This document shows, piece after piece, positions 1 through 14,215 of a DNA stretch of 64,000 bases (positions are counted from its first letter, which is position 1; every line of letters starts with the position of its first letter). The notes beneath the pieces were generated by a model. It had not been told where the DNA came from, made no database searches, and saw nothing but the letters and a program-made list of their open reading frames with translations. Source of the stretch: Sinohyriopsis cumingii (Eukaryota > Mollusca > Bivalvia > Unionida > Unionidae); assembly GCA_028554795.2 (NCBI GenBank), contig CM068829.1, forward strand, positions 132,581,325 to 132,645,324. The letters run 5' to 3'. The position numbers and the translations under genes are program-made.

Positions 1-203
1 TTATAAAGCTGGTACTAACAATTTCCTCGCTATGCGCTCAACATTAAGAAGTCAATGACAGTGTTAGGTCTAGTCAGCCTGGTGGCAGGATAATATGACT
101 GGGTGGATCATCATGTTACATGTCTGCGGCATGATGTCCCAGTGCTAGACATCACTATAAACTGCCTAAAATATAAATCACACACACACACACACACACA
201 CAC
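1..203 (+). repeat. SINE family B, 5'-truncated copy with (CA)n tail
   Basis: The block matches the 3' two thirds of the fuller copy at 58781-59117: both share the segments around TACATGTCTGCGGCATGATG and TGCTAGACATCACTATAAAC in the same order, followed by a (CA)n run (here 182-203). The tRNA-like head lies beyond or before the window edge. Being an internal part of a repeat, it encodes nothing. Confidence 0.8.
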
Positions 204-1640
204 CATATTAAATAGACTTTGAAATGGAGTGTGCCCTACACAGTATTCTGATTTGTTTAAATGGTGATTCTGATACTTTTTAGCAGCCGACCTCTTAGTT
301 TAAAAGCAGAATACCAACCTTTGAAACACTTTTAATTGGACTTAGTTTCTGATTTCACAATATATATTTTATACATTATCCAATAAAGGGTTTATATGAT
401 ACATCTGGTCGAAAATAGTTCCGTCTTAAACTGATATAAAAAGCACATGCACACACAAAACACTACTCATCATTTAAACACTTGATATAGTTTGCAAACT
501 CTTTGATCTTTTTTTTAAAATCAGCGTGTCTTCATCTTTCAATAATTAAATCCTGTTTATAAAATCGAAAAGAGGCAAGTGCTTTTCTGAAAATGAAAGG
601 TAGATCTAATGTAAAATAGTATCAGTTTAGAATAATGACTTGGACTGACTGTAATAAGCATTTGTTGTAGAATCTTAACTGGCCAAATCTGTCACGAGGA
701 ATCAAATAGACGTTGTCTGATCTTAGCTAGAAAAATGTTTATGTCGCCCATTGTTTGCACTAGCTATGCATAGCTAAAACAATGAGAAAATAGAAAATTT
801 AACTTTACTAGTCCATGTGCTTTTGCTGGTATTGTCTGGTTTCTTTAAAATACTATACGATTGGATAGGATATATACTTGTCAGCATATGTATAATTTTA
901 TTTCAGTACTTTAACTTTACACATCTGAACATATTTTGCATCAAACACGGTGTTTATACAGCAAAACACAAATATTAATACACAGGACGTTATGACTTGC
1001 ATGCAAATGGATGCAATATACATGCTAGTAAACATCCACGATAAAGAACATTGACGGATTCTTCACGTTGCGGTGGGTAGTATTTAATATGTAATATTTT
1101 AAAATTCGTGCATACCATATACGGAATGGGAATACTGGTATAAAAAGCATAAAACTATTTGAATTCCAAGTACTTTTCTTTATTGAAAAACACGCGTGAG
1201 AACCATTTAATCAAATAACTTATTTGGAGTGTTTTAAAATGGTAATCTGCTATTTTAAAATGGTAATGTGTACAAATTGCATTTCTTAGTAGCACAAGGT
1301 TTTCTTCATAAATGTTGGTAGCACAAAGCAGCAAAATACTGCTAAATCTTTTATATAAATGTATAGAGCTGAATCATGCAAGTGCATGAGGATGCAGTAT
1401 GCATCAAGCAACTAACTAGCAATAAAAATGAAAATACTCATCGTATGTTAGTATTCTCATCTGCTGGGTTAACATGGTTAATACTGAGTCATGTAAGGTA
1501 CACGTGTTCAGTACTCGATTAATCATCTAAAGGAGCTATAGAAGGAGAGATGTTGAGGGTGGAAGCGTAAAGAAAGATGTGTGTGTGTGTGATTTGGATA
1601 TTTAACGTAGCTTTAACAATTTTTCACTCATATCGCTACG
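204..1640. other. AT-rich flank without recognisable gene
   Basis: No open frame with family resemblance, RNA gene or clear repeat was seen here. The stretch is AT-rich, with a short (GT)n run near 1580. It ends at the outer boundary of element 1. Confidence 0.5.
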
Positions 1641-1663
1641 AGCAGAGAGGAGGCGAACAGACC
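1641..1663 (+). repeat. Remnant of element 1 terminal inverted repeat
   Basis: AGCAGAGAGG followed by a GCGAACAGACC-like stretch matches the outermost bases of the element 2 terminal repeat (25488 onward), apart from a small insertion. The rest of the repeat is not recognisably conserved. It defines the outer edge of element 1. Confidence 0.6.
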
Positions 1664-1921
1664 TTTTGCTGAAACGTAACTTTGAAAACTAAAAACATCA
1701 TACGAAAACAATAATATAAAACAAGGTCACTGACGCTAAACCAAAACCTCTAACTTTAGCGAGAGTTTCTTTCCCAGAGTCTCTCTTCCAGAGTCTCTCT
1801 TAGGGCTAGTTTCTTTTGTTACTTTAGTTTTGTCGTTTGCGTTGTTTTTTTAAAGTATATGTGTAGTCGTTTACCCATATGACATGTCACTGACGTCGCA
1901 CCTCCTGTGCTGCTAAAATTA

Positions 1922-2575
1922 TCAAACAAATATTTTATCAAAACCTATACCATATATTGTTCTGGGATCGTGTAAGTTTTTTGTTATAAATCCGAGTGGA
2001 GTATCTTGTGCTTTTGAAAAGAAGTTTCTAAACCTAATTATGTCCATATCTCCGCTGCACCAAGTCTGATGAATATTTCTCAGAGTATGTATTATTAAAC
2101 ACAACTAAAATATTACAGTTATCTCTAATTACTTTTGGTATTTGTGTGTATCGTTGAGTGACATAAATTATATCTTTATTATTATGCCTACCTCGAGAAA
2201 ATATTCTAGATGGATTTGATTGTTTGTCCAACATTACGTCATCATATACTACGAGATTATTAATAACCCCGTCTAGTTCATCTACAGACGCTGCTTCATT
2301 AATATTGGTTATAAAATTAATAATGTCGTCACCATCTTCATTTAACAATCTTACGTTTTTATTAAAATTTTTAAGTACATCGTAGCATCTCTGATCATCA
2401 ACTGATGGTGCAACTAAATATATCTTGTCCCACTTTAACTATCTCATTATCAAATTAATTGAGTCTTATCAGACCCAGATGGACCTATTATAATCATCAT
2501 GATTGAATTTGGTAATGCTGAAATATGTTTTACTGGCTCTTGCTTTCGTGTCGCTGAGAAATCAATTATACCCAT
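1922..2575 (-). pseudogene. DNA-packaging ATPase (FtsK/HerA-A32 type), degraded
   Basis: This is the counterpart of the intact ATPase at 40671-41336. The start (MGIIDFSATRK) at 2575, the Walker A region (GPSGSDKTQ, with the usual Gly before Lys changed to Asp), the Walker B strand (NLVVYDDVM) and the C-terminal HDPRT segment are all present but lie in different frames. The family pumps DNA into capsids. With a damaged P-loop and frameshifts this copy cannot be functional. It is divergent to the PLA2 gene, as in element 2. Confidence 0.85.
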
Positions 2576-2588
2576 ATTGTAAATATAC

Positions 2589-3099
2589 ATGAGTCTATAT
2601 TGTTTACTTTGTAGAGTTAAAACTCCAACCACTGATTTAGTCACGGTCACAAAAAAAAAAAAATAGAAAAATAGCATATGGTGGAAAATGTACAATATAT
2701 AACATAATTTTTTTCGTTTTTGCCTAAAATTCAACGTAAGGATGGTGGTGATATTGCTACATTAATGTCAAAATTTCCAGGAACTCCATGGGCTAAATAA
2801 CCAGAAGAAAAACATCTACCTGGATATAATTAGTGTGGTCCTGGTACCCGACTTGATATGCGACTTGATAACCAAGATCAACCAAGACCTGGAGAGTATC
2901 CATTAAATGATATTGATCGAGAATGTCTCGTTCCTGATGTAGCTTATAAAAGTAAAAACCTACAAGACAGACATATTGCAGATGTGAAGTTGAGTCATTC
3001 GTTAAATTCTATAAAAAAAATTAAAATATCAGAGAATCACTCGCCAATTGGTTAAGATCTGCGATAAAAGGTAAACTAGCATTAGGGGCTAGTAATTAA
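2589..3099 (+). pseudogene. Zinc-ribbon/phospholipase A2-like protein, degraded
   Basis: It begins with a Cys-rich ribbon (YCLLCRVKTPTT, DUF5679-like), passes through an A-run (from about 2652) that breaks the frame, then shows the parvovirus-VP1-like PLA2 region. In-frame stops fall in the linker and in the Ca-binding loop, where the Cys of YNYCGPG is part of a damaged stretch near 2830. The Asp-rich helix and the DVAYKSKN catalytic-helix region follow, with the catalytic His-Asp pair altered to Pro-Asp. It is the homolog of 40149-40656. In viruses this fold helps escape from endosomes; this copy is dead. Confidence 0.8.
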
Positions 3100-3118
3100 T
3101 TAACCAATTATTAAAATA

Positions 3119-4066
3119 ATGGGATCAATTTATCGTATCCCAAGAGGATATTGGAGAGGTAGAGCAGCAATTAGTAAACTTGATGATGCATCAAATGTTA
3201 CATGTTTTACTGCTGAAAAATAGTTAGCAAGACATGCAATATGGCAAATTTAATTACCACCACCTAAACGAATTCAGCATGCACATTTTGATGTCAGCAT
3301 TCCTAATGAAGTTCATCAGGCTGACATTTTATTTTTACCACACGATACTATCAAAATTGGAAGACGTAAATTAACATATAAATACGTGTTAACTGTCGTT
3401 GACGTTGCAAGTAGATATAAAGAAGCAGAGCCACTATCATCTAAAACAGCCGCTGAAGTTGTATCTGCTTTTGAGCGAATTTATCAACGAGGACCCTTAC
3501 GATGGCCACAACTATTACAGGTTGATCCTGGCAAGGAATTTCTTGGTGCAGTATCATCTCTGATGAAAAAACATAATGTCGAATTTAGACGAGGACATAC
3601 TGCAATACATCGTGATCAGGCAATTGTTGAACGACTTGATTGAACGCTTGCTGAGCGGTTATTTGGATGTCAATATGCGAAGGAAATAATTCAAGATACA
3701 AGATCTCGTGAATGGGTTGTAAGATTACCAAAAGTGATATCTTCATTAAATAATGAAATTACTCAAACAACTTATATGAAACCTATTAATGCAATTTAGA
3801 AAAAAAAACATATACCAATATAACGACATGATTTTTCAAAACAACCAGATATTTATATGAACCTGTTGAACTTGAAGGTGTTAAGAAAAAGAGCGACTGA
3901 TCCTATCTGGGGTTTAACGACACATAAAATATCTAGCGTGGTAAGATCCACGGGTAGACATGCAATCTACCGATTAGATTCAACTGCTCCTCAACGTGGA
4001 TTTGTACGGGAACAATTACAAGTAATTCCTGAAGACACACAATTACCACCGCATTCACTTAACTAG
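3119..4066 (+). pseudogene. Polinton-type DDE integrase, degraded
   Basis: The translation follows the 322-residue integrase at 39178-40146 nearly end to end, including TVVDVASRYKEAEPL, LLQVDPGKEFLG and DQAIVER. Several in-frame stops are present (near 3222, 3250, 3641 and 3797) and the C-terminal DNA-binding part is frameshifted. The DDE triad positions can still be traced. It lies convergent with the PolB-helicase-HNH gene, with almost no spacer, as in element 2. Confidence 0.9.
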
Positions 4067-4069
4067 CAC

Positions 4070-7000
4070 CTCGACGTCGGTTACATTCAAGACAGGTCAG
4101 CATTACATTTTCGCGTGTATGACCAAACTTACTATTAATTCTGTCTACGGTAAATTGTCTTGGATCATTACTCGAGTATCGCCACAACATTACTGTGTTA
4201 CAGCTCGCACAGTGATTATTTTGCTTTGTTTCAGCATCATTATAAATTCAGCATCAAGGTCAAAGTTTTTTTTTTGGTCACACTGTTCAAAACTAACTAA
4301 ATTTTTCTTATTATACATTGTCAATAACATCGCCAATGGTTTCTGTAACGTAAATAATAACCCTCCACAACTGAGATATTTTCCTAACTCTAGACACTGC
4401 GAGATAAACTAAATTTGACCATTCGATACGATCTTCGACGAGCCAAACTCACGTATCAGAAATAATTAACCTCTGAGATGAATTAATCGTCACTGCGTAT
4501 CCTAGCGTCCATGGAGTTTTGTCAATAAATAACACGCTGTCAACAACATTGACAGGAACTAAAACAATATCATTTAATACAAGATTTTTTTTCCTCCTTG
4601 ACTCTGTCACGGGTCCTGATATATCAACGTCGATATTCTGTCGTCGCATATCAACCAGTCGATAACATAATGATATGGGTAGATTTGAAAACTTTTCTGT
4701 ATGTAAGATAAATAATTGTTGTTGAAGTGTATCACGAACTATCTTTCTACTTGCCACTATCAAATCATCTGGTCTCCACGAATTCCAAAATTTGCTCCTA
4801 GGAGTTTCCTAAATTATATCACGCATTATTTCACACTGAACTTTATTCGTTATAGTCCGATTAATTTCTTAAACTCTCTTAATTCTGGATCAAGTGCTCT
4901 ATAATCATCAGTTATTTCTTCATAATAATCAACAAAGTTCTTTAACCATGTATGTGGAGATAATCCAACAAAAGGTGGTGGTTGACCATGATCGCCACAC
5001 ATTATTACAGCAGTATTTTTTGTTAATAACAAGAAATGTTTTTAATGTTTCTAACGACACTGTACATATTTCATCCCAAACAATTATCTTTGGAATGTAT
5101 TTTTCGCCCATTCGATCAGGAGTCCATGCTTCTCCTTTCCATCGAAAACAGCTGTGATAAGTACATGATTTAATATTTCTTCCTCTCATTTCTCTTGCAA
5201 GTCTGTGTGAAGGGGTTAAAACGATCATATTAAAATTCCGAAATAGTTCAATCACACGAGTTGTTTTACCAGAACGTCCAGGCCTATTGATATAAACTTT
5301 TTTATGTCTAGTTACGGGATCATACACTGACGGTGAAGATGATAGTTTTAATGTATGATATTTTCTGCAATAAATATCTTTAATCGAAATATCTGCGGAT
5401 TCATAATAAGCAAGTAAATGTTCTTGTTTTATTCTCCATTCGTCCCTTGATACATAAGTGCCGATATTTAATTTTTCCAACAATCCTGAATATATTTTAT
5501 TGATTTAAAACGAATCTGTAGCAACTCTGACAGCAAACTTAGAAACTCTATTTATCATCGATAATATATTTATCGAAACGTACGCGAGCATTGAAGATCT
5601 TACACGAGTAAATTGTGGTGACTCACTGTCCATATAACTCACAATTATACCTAATTTGGCTCCATTTGACAAGAAAGCTATTTCACGACTTATAAATGTA
5701 TTTTTTTCCGTTGTATCAGCAATTATAAAATCTAACTCAGCATCGTCTGTAATCAAACTTGCACAATGTCGTTTATGATCTTATGATCCTCCTTGGGTAA
5801 ATTTACCGATTATTTTTCTGCCCAGATCTTTTGCGATTTTATTTTCGTAATCAGTCGTATCAGGATTTTCATCATCAGAATATTTCTTTTGTTGTGGTAA
5901 TCAAATTTCTTTCTGCGGACGAGATGATATAGTTGCTTCACCTACTGTCAGAAATATCAGTATTTTTACACCGAGCATATATCGTAATAATACTGTTGGT
6001 ACCCAAACTTTTTCTTAAAAATGTTTGCCAAACCAAGCATAACAAATCGGATGAAGACCTTTAGCAAACTCAAATGACTCGAACAAGCGAATTCAGTCAG
6101 GTCAAAATCTGGTAATGGTCCGTGTATCGATATTCTGGTCATTTCATGTGTGGGATGACCAAATCGCTCAAAATACTTAGAACACTCTTCCATACCAGGA
6201 AAACCTCCGGGATGCAACCATATCAACCGAGATAACATCTCTGTGATTGTATTTACTATTCCACAGTCCGCCGTGTCCGTGTTAGTTTCCACGAATTTTC
6301 TCTTTAGCAAAATGAGCCGCAACTGACCAAACAGTAAAACAGTTACTCAGTAATTGTTCAGCATCATCGGTATATTTCCATGCAAGATTTTTCATTTCTT
6401 TGTGAAGAGATTCTGTACGATAAATAACGCCATCAGGTCGTACAAATTGATCATAATTTCCATCTTCAGAACCCTGAAATAACATACTGATACAGGATCG
6501 TTTTTACTTATTTCTTTAATAGAAATCAAAAATATCTCCTTGGTAAATTTTAACAGTTAGATTTCGTGGAATTATTGTTACTGCATTAGTCCACGCATGC
6601 GCATAATGATCAATAATTTCAATCGAAGCTCCTTTTGATTTATATTTTGATTCGTACAAAATCTCTTCGGTTATCGTGTTTAGTATTATTGGGAATTTTA
6701 GTTTCTTTCCTAGCTCAGCGATATTTCTCCCCACGCTTTTATTATTTTACGTCTTTTATCCGTTAGACCGGTTCCGCGAGTCGAAACGGTAAAATGTTCC
6801 GTTATTCGTTCGGCTACACAATTCAGTCTTGAAAATGTCATTGGTTTTAAAATATTAACGTTCTGTTTTTTATTTATCGGATAAATTCCATAAATAACTG
6901 CTGCTACAGGATACGCTCTTTCAAAATACGGTTTGTCAATACCAGTCAACATTCCTGGTTTGGAATTTTTACTCAGTATGGCAATTTTTTCATTCTGAAG

Positions 7001-7339
7001 GACAAGATCATATTTATCACGGATAATCTAATTATATGTTTCTTCTAGTACAACAAATTTTACTTTAAAAATATATTTTTTATTGTCGAGATAATTAAAG
7101 ATCGTTGCCGCTCGTTTGTCGTTCATCGTAGCATCGACACCAATGGTGATTTTGAATGTTGACCACACATGAGATGCGCCATCTTTGCGAAATTCTCTCT
7201 TGGCGTCATGAATTTTATTACTCAAACTTTTATTCTTCGGACGAACTAGAGCTTTTATCGGTAAGTCAGAAAATATTCTATCAAGATTACATTTATTTTT
7301 AGACGGCTTGATCTTAGATAATCTCTCAAATTCGTTCAT
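4070..7339 (-). pseudogene. PolB-SF1 helicase-HNH fusion, degraded
   Basis: Starting at 7339 (MNEFERLSKIKPSK), consecutive fragments match the gene at 35722-39167 in order: the N-terminal domain, PolB motif C (VRVATDSF near 5510), the helicase P-loop (GRSGKTTR near 5270), Walker B (IIVWDEICTV), the GDHGQPPPF motif, helicase motifs V/VI (near 4450) and the C-terminal HNH Cys pairs (4070-4200). Many stops and frameshifts separate them. It shows that the three-part fusion predates the split between elements 1 and 2. The P-loop here has Lys-Thr where element 2 has Lys-Arg. Confidence 0.85.
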
Positions 7340-7378
7340 ATTATAATTAAGACAAATAGTTAATTAAAATATTATATA

Positions 7379-7625
7379 AGGGCCCCGCGTGGCCGAGTGG
7401 TATAAAGAGCTCTCCGTTACGGATCACTGCCATCTCACCTATGTCTGCGTGGGTTCGAGTCTCGGATTCGGCCAATGTGGGTATGTCAGAAAGCTTGCCA
7501 GTAGCTTCTCGAGAGTCGGTGGTTGTTTCTGGGAATTTCCCTGGTTCTTCCTCCCCCATTAATAGTGGCCGCCATGTATAGCCTATCGTGTGCTGAAAAA
7601 TGGCGTTAAACACTACAACAACAAG
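7379..7625 (+). repeat. SINE family A (tRNA-derived), full copy with target duplication
   Basis: The head contains an A-box-like GTGGCCGAGTGGTATAA and a B-box-like GGGTTCGAGTCTC, followed by a conserved body and the tail AATGGCGTTAAACACTACAA. It is flanked by a 13-bp direct repeat, AAAATATTATATA, at 7366-7378 and 7626-7638, the duplication expected from LINE-driven insertion. It sits in the divergent promoter between the polymerase and mini-protein genes of element 1. A second copy is at 44697-44951. Confidence 0.9.
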
Positions 7626-7627
7626 AA

Positions 7628-7952
<325 letters not shown>

Positions 7953-8077
7953 AAATATACTATGATAAAAGAATAATGACAGTGACAAGGTTATAAAAGT
8001 GCAGAAGACTATCTGATAAGATTCTCAAAGTAATGATTCAGACAAATAATCAATTAACCAAATAATACTGTATATAA

Positions 8078-8589
8078 ATGGAGCAAAAAGACTTTTCTAA
8101 ACACTCAAGCCAAGACTTTGTAAGATATTCTATCATAACGAATTTCGAAGCAAATCGTGATGGTGTAATCAGCCACTGTCGACTAAAAGAACAGTCGGAA
8201 ATGTTAGTAATACTGGTTTTCGCAAATTCCGTGCTGGGAAAAATGTAACTTTGTCACCGATTTATATTCGAATGTTTCCATGGATTAATCGAAGATGGTC
8301 TTGTGATCGATCATATCAATGGTATCAAAATCGATAATAATTTAATTTAAGAATTGTGACACAGAGTCAGAATATCAAATTCGGAAATGCTGGTTATAAT
8401 GATAATAGTGCAAGATGAGTTGTATCTACAAATATAGAGACTGGCAAAGAAAATATATTTCAATTGATGTATGCAGCTGGAAAATATTTTGATGTTCGCA
8501 GCTCTTCTATATATTTAATCGTAAATAATATAACCAAATCTGCTTTCTCTAAGAAATATAAACAAAATATTACATTTCAGTATTGTTAG
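8078..8589 (+). pseudogene. HNH homing endonuclease (HNH_3/NUMOD1 type), degraded
   Basis: The frame starting MEQKDFSKHS and ending in TFQYC parallels the intact endonuclease at 34867-35364. The HNH core is visible as FECFHGLIEDGLVIDHINGI, but stops and frameshifts break the region after about 8250. A C-terminal NUMOD1-like segment can be traced up to 8589. Same position in both elements, so the nuclease was present in their common ancestor. Confidence 0.75.
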
Positions 8590-8950
8590 TGGTACCTGTC
8601 AAACTAAGCTATCTCTGGTAAAGTAATTAAGTAGTTACCTCGATTATATTTATTATTTATGTAATTGTTTCTTTTTTGTCATGATTCAGTAATTAATTAA
8701 TTATGATACTGATCGTTAGTTTGTTACTCTGAGACCTTCGGTATGAAAATGCGTTCAAAATCCCCATTCATATAATACTGCTACTTCCTTTCTTAAGGTC
8801 AGTGACATGAAGGAAGGGAGATAATTTGTCATGACGATTAACCACCTGTGTCATAATTAGTATCAGTGAAGTAACATAATTGTATATATTATATATGTGT
8901 TCATATTAGTAGAAGGATAATTTATGGTTCTAACCTACAAACGAAATCAA
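8590..8950. other. Non-coding spacer of element 1
   Basis: AT-rich sequence after the endonuclease remnant, without an open frame or recognised motif. It leads into the tandem palindromic repeats. Confidence 0.4.
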
Positions 8951-9187
8951 GGTAGGAACATGTAAGTCCTTTTTCTATCTGTAACATCACGGTTACATGT
9001 AAGTTGCTTTTCGATCTTTTCGATCTGTAATATCACGGTTACATGTAAGTTGTTTTTTTCGATCTGTAACATCACGGTTACATGTAAATTGCTTTTCTAT
9101 CTGTAATATCATGGTTACATGTAAGTTTCTTTTCGATCTGTAACATCACGGTTACATGTAAGTTGTTTTTCTATCTGTAAACATGCA
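8951..9187. repeat. Tandem 37- to 46-bp repeats with palindromic core
   Basis: Six imperfect units contain TGTAACATCACGGTTACATG or a near variant. Within each, TGTAAC and GTTACA form an inverted repeat around ATCAC (some units ATATCAC or ATCAT). Units are separated by T-rich stretches with CGATCT or CTATCT. The arrangement resembles protein-binding iterons. No function is proven. Confidence 0.75.
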
Positions 9188-9304
9188 ATAATTTAACTAT
9201 CTGCGTAATAATTAACACACATACTTTAAGAAAATATTTTACGTACCTCCTGTCCACTTCAAAATGCGAATTTCCAGGCTGACTGAGAGAGAGCGATTCA
9301 CTGT

Positions 9305-9545
9305 CTTTTATAGTCAAACATTTTGGGAAAACCCATCAGTCTGGAACGTTCCAAACGGCTTGAACGTTCTATATTGATGATTGGTTTTCCCAGACCGTTT
9401 TTTCCAGAACGACTTGACAACACAAATATCTAGTATGTTCTACATTTTGGGTTTCCCCAGACGGTTCTTCCAAAATGACTTGATCACATGATTCTCTAGA
9501 ACGTTCCAGACTTATGGGTTTTCCCAAAATGCCTGACTATAAAAG
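9305..9545. promoter_or_regulatory. Palindromic two-way promoter with heat-shock elements
   Basis: Two 49-bp arms (9305-9353 and 9497-9545) are inverted copies with about four mismatches. Each arm ends outward in a TATAAAAG box (9538-9545 on plus; 9305-9312 on minus). Alternating GAA/TTC units, the binding pattern of heat shock factor, occur as TCTGGAACGTTCCA (9340-9353), TTGAACGTTCT (9360-9370), TTCCAGAACG (9402-9411) and TAGAACGTTCCAGA (9497-9510). The layout is that of a divergent heat-shock promoter. A foldback or MITE-like repeat is the main alternative. No coding exon was recognised directly downstream on either side. Confidence 0.6.
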
Positions 9546-9649
9546 CAAACCAGAATTTCTCTATCCCCCAGTCGGACTGGAGTTGAATTCGAGAGAACAT
9601 GTGTGTGGTTTGCGCTATATTACATATGTACTATATCATCCTGGTTGAG

Positions 9650-11724
<2,075 letters not shown>

Positions 11725-11804
11725 AAAATATTCTGTTATAATATGTAAAAAAAATATTTAAATATACCAAATTAGATATTCTATTCAAAACTAGACATTA
11801 TTTT

Positions 11805-11945
11805 TTAAAGTTGATCGAGTTTAATACAGGAATGTGCATAATTCAGAATCTGATCTCTATCACACGTGATCATATAAATATGTTCTCGCCGCAGTTGATT
11901 TAGTTGTTCCTGCGTCAATAAATCAATCTTTGTTACCGTACTCAT
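11805..11945 (-). CDS. Small 46-residue protein of element 1
   Basis: A short frame begins MSTVTKIDLLTQEQLNQL and ends in CIKLDQL before TAA. It is too short for usual ORF thresholds but lies between two conserved genes. Its final codons (Lys-Leu/Phe-Asp-Gln-Leu-stop) are also present in element 2 at about 33100-33118, where the rest has been lost. The shared tail in two diverged elements argues that this was a real gene. Function unknown. Confidence 0.5.
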   Translation of the reverse strand: MSTVTKIDLLTQEQLNQLRREHIYMITCDRDQILNYAHSCIKLDQL

Positions 11946-12460
11946 CAATAATTATATCAACACTAAATTGTTCTGTGTTGACTGGAGACTGTGTCATTAT
12001 TGTTCTGATGTCGTTTTCAAGTACCTCCCCCTTGTCATGTATAAGAACCCTCACGTGATGGTATATTATATAATATACCTATTGATTTTATTTAATTGTA
12101 AAACACTCTATATGATCGAAAAATCCACGGACAATATTTTAATTTTAATGATTTTATTTTTTCTGAATTATTCTGAATTTTGTAATTTTTTCATGAAAAT
12201 TAGTCAAAATTCATCGTTTTAACACCTATTTTAGTCCTTTCTCTGCTTAAACAACAACTAAAATTAGTCCAAAAACTGATTAAAAAAGCCATAAAAAATT
12301 AACAGTTTTAGGTGTGTTTTACGAAAATTTAGCGATTTATTGATAATTCATTTAGAGAGTCGCTGGATTTTTCGTCCTCAAAAATTAAGAAATCTGATAT
12401 ATTTTCCTCGACAATTTTATGCAGAAGAAAATAAATCTTTCACGTTGAGGTTGAAAATCA
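11946..12460. other. AT-rich spacer of element 1
   Basis: No gene or structured repeat was recognised between the 46-residue frame and the end of the penton-like pseudogene. Confidence 0.4.
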
Positions 12461-13899
12461 TTAAGATTTGACATAAAGATTTATATGAAGAAATTCTACA
12501 CGTAGGTCAATTAAGTGTCCGGATTGGTCAGTAAGTTTAACATTTATTCTTGATTATAACGGATTATGACATCGTAGATAAACATGATTAATAGGTTCTT
12601 GCAAAACCAAATATCCAGGAGGTACTTGCGGTGTAAAATTATACAGAATATATCCTTGCTGAGCCTGATTTAATTTTTCAAGATCTATTTGAAAGCGGCC
12701 ATCAATTACGTCGCAAGCAAGATTAACTGCAATCATTGATGTTATACTAACGATTCCTGATGAAATATGACGACTTTCACCGTACGGATTATTATTGTGT
12801 TTAAGAATAGTTGGATGAGGGGATAGTTTATTCCATGACTCGAGTATTTTGGGAAAGTTTTCATTAATAAGATCATTGAGTGATTTCTTTAGCTCGTCAG
12901 TTCTAAATTCTGGTATTACAAACGTTGGTAATTGTTCTTCTCTGATCGCATAGTGTCGTAGGAACAGCTGTTTAAGGGTCATTGTACGGGATTTTCCATG
13001 GTAATCAGCCAATTCACTGCCGAGTCGATTCATATTCAAATGACAGTTTTATTCATGTAATCAAAATCTGATATAACCTGATTCAGATGTTATATCGTTG
13101 TAATAATCTGTTGTTTTATATCATCGTTGTAGTAATGTGTAACGCCAGAAAATAAATTTTGCAATTGGTTCGATGATCGTCTAAACTCAGAGTTAATGGG
13201 ATTGCAACATGATTTAATAAACTGTTCATGGACAATCGGATTTAATTTATCTTCATGGGTATATAAATCACATATTATTGTAGGAAACTCATTCTCCCAA
13301 GAATAATAATATCTCCACGGATATTTTCTCCGATATTCTGGTTCCGTTATGTATTTCTTTTCGTCGGTGGAAAAACCAGCCAGCACTGGTTCTGGTGGTC
13401 CTTCATATTTTGGTGGGATTTCAGTCCATCCTAAAACATTTCTGATTAATACTGAAAAATATCTTCATCGTAATCTGGAGAATTTATCTTATTGTAGCAA
13501 TAATGTTGGTTCATGAACTGAAATAACTATTTTCGCTTCTTTTCCAGTTATAGATTTGATTCTCAGTTGAAATTCATCATTCATTTGTTCGATCTGAAAA
13601 TTACCTGTAGGAATAGAAACAACATTCCAGTATGGTGTTCCATCATCTTTATTTCTATTTGCAAATACTAGTGAATTATTCGCCTGTAATCAACCAAATG
13701 ATTTTGATCTGATATTTGGCCAACTGTAATATACTCGTAATTGCGCTAGTGCGATTTCTTTCACTGAAATTGCAGTTGGAAAGTTAATACTAAATTCTGG
13801 ATTAATTAAGCTTACCGTTATCATTGATGTTTTTGACGAAGTCGTATTATTTACAATCTGTTGCAGTAGCTCGCTTGGCGATATCAGTGGAGTTGACAT
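12461..13899 (-). pseudogene. Penton-like minor capsid protein, degraded
   Basis: The N-terminal part (INFPTAISVKEIALAQLRVY, then WPNIRSKSFG) and the C-terminal part (NPYGESRHISSGIVSIT, CDVIDGRFQIDL, the closing INLYVKS) match the 477-residue protein at 31632-33065. In-frame stops and frameshifts are scattered (for example after YLRCHNPL). The middle (13040-13440; RRKYPWRYYYSWENEFP) does not resemble the coiled-coil middle of the element 2 protein, so the central domain has been exchanged or has diverged strongly. Confidence 0.8.
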
Positions 13900-14215
13900 T
13901 GTTATTTAAATCCTGATTTTCTAAATCAATCACTGTCATTGCTTCTTTGTAGATTTTGATCATCTCCGTAAACTCAAATCTGATATTTTTCCATCACTAA
14001 GGCTCGTTGATAATAGCGAGGATAATTTGGAGTATGCTAGCGTTTCTGTGTAATTTTATTATATAATCATGCAATTTTGCATTTGTTCACGTGCATAGTT
14101 TTATTGCAATGATACTAAGAATACCGGCAATCGTTGTTGCAGCTGAAACACAAATTGTTACAACTACTGGTGCCATCATTGTTATTGTTGATAATAATAC
14201 GCCGGTTCCAAGTTT
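13850..14215 (-). pseudogene. Hydrophobic alanine-rich protein, degraded
   Basis: The segment LGTGVLLSTITMMAPVVVTI and the following Ala/Ile-rich stretch match the hydrophobic part of the gene at 31179-31709. The downstream part (SLSDGKISDFEFTEMIKIY) also matches, in another frame. It overlaps the start of the penton-like gene, as in element 2. Here the hydrophobic part is joined directly to a fragment of the Gln-rich gene, marking an internal deletion. Confidence 0.65.

Noticed and set aside
8951-9187. CRISPR-like array
   Set aside because: The spacers are short, T-rich and similar to each other, and the context is an animal genome with introns and SINEs.
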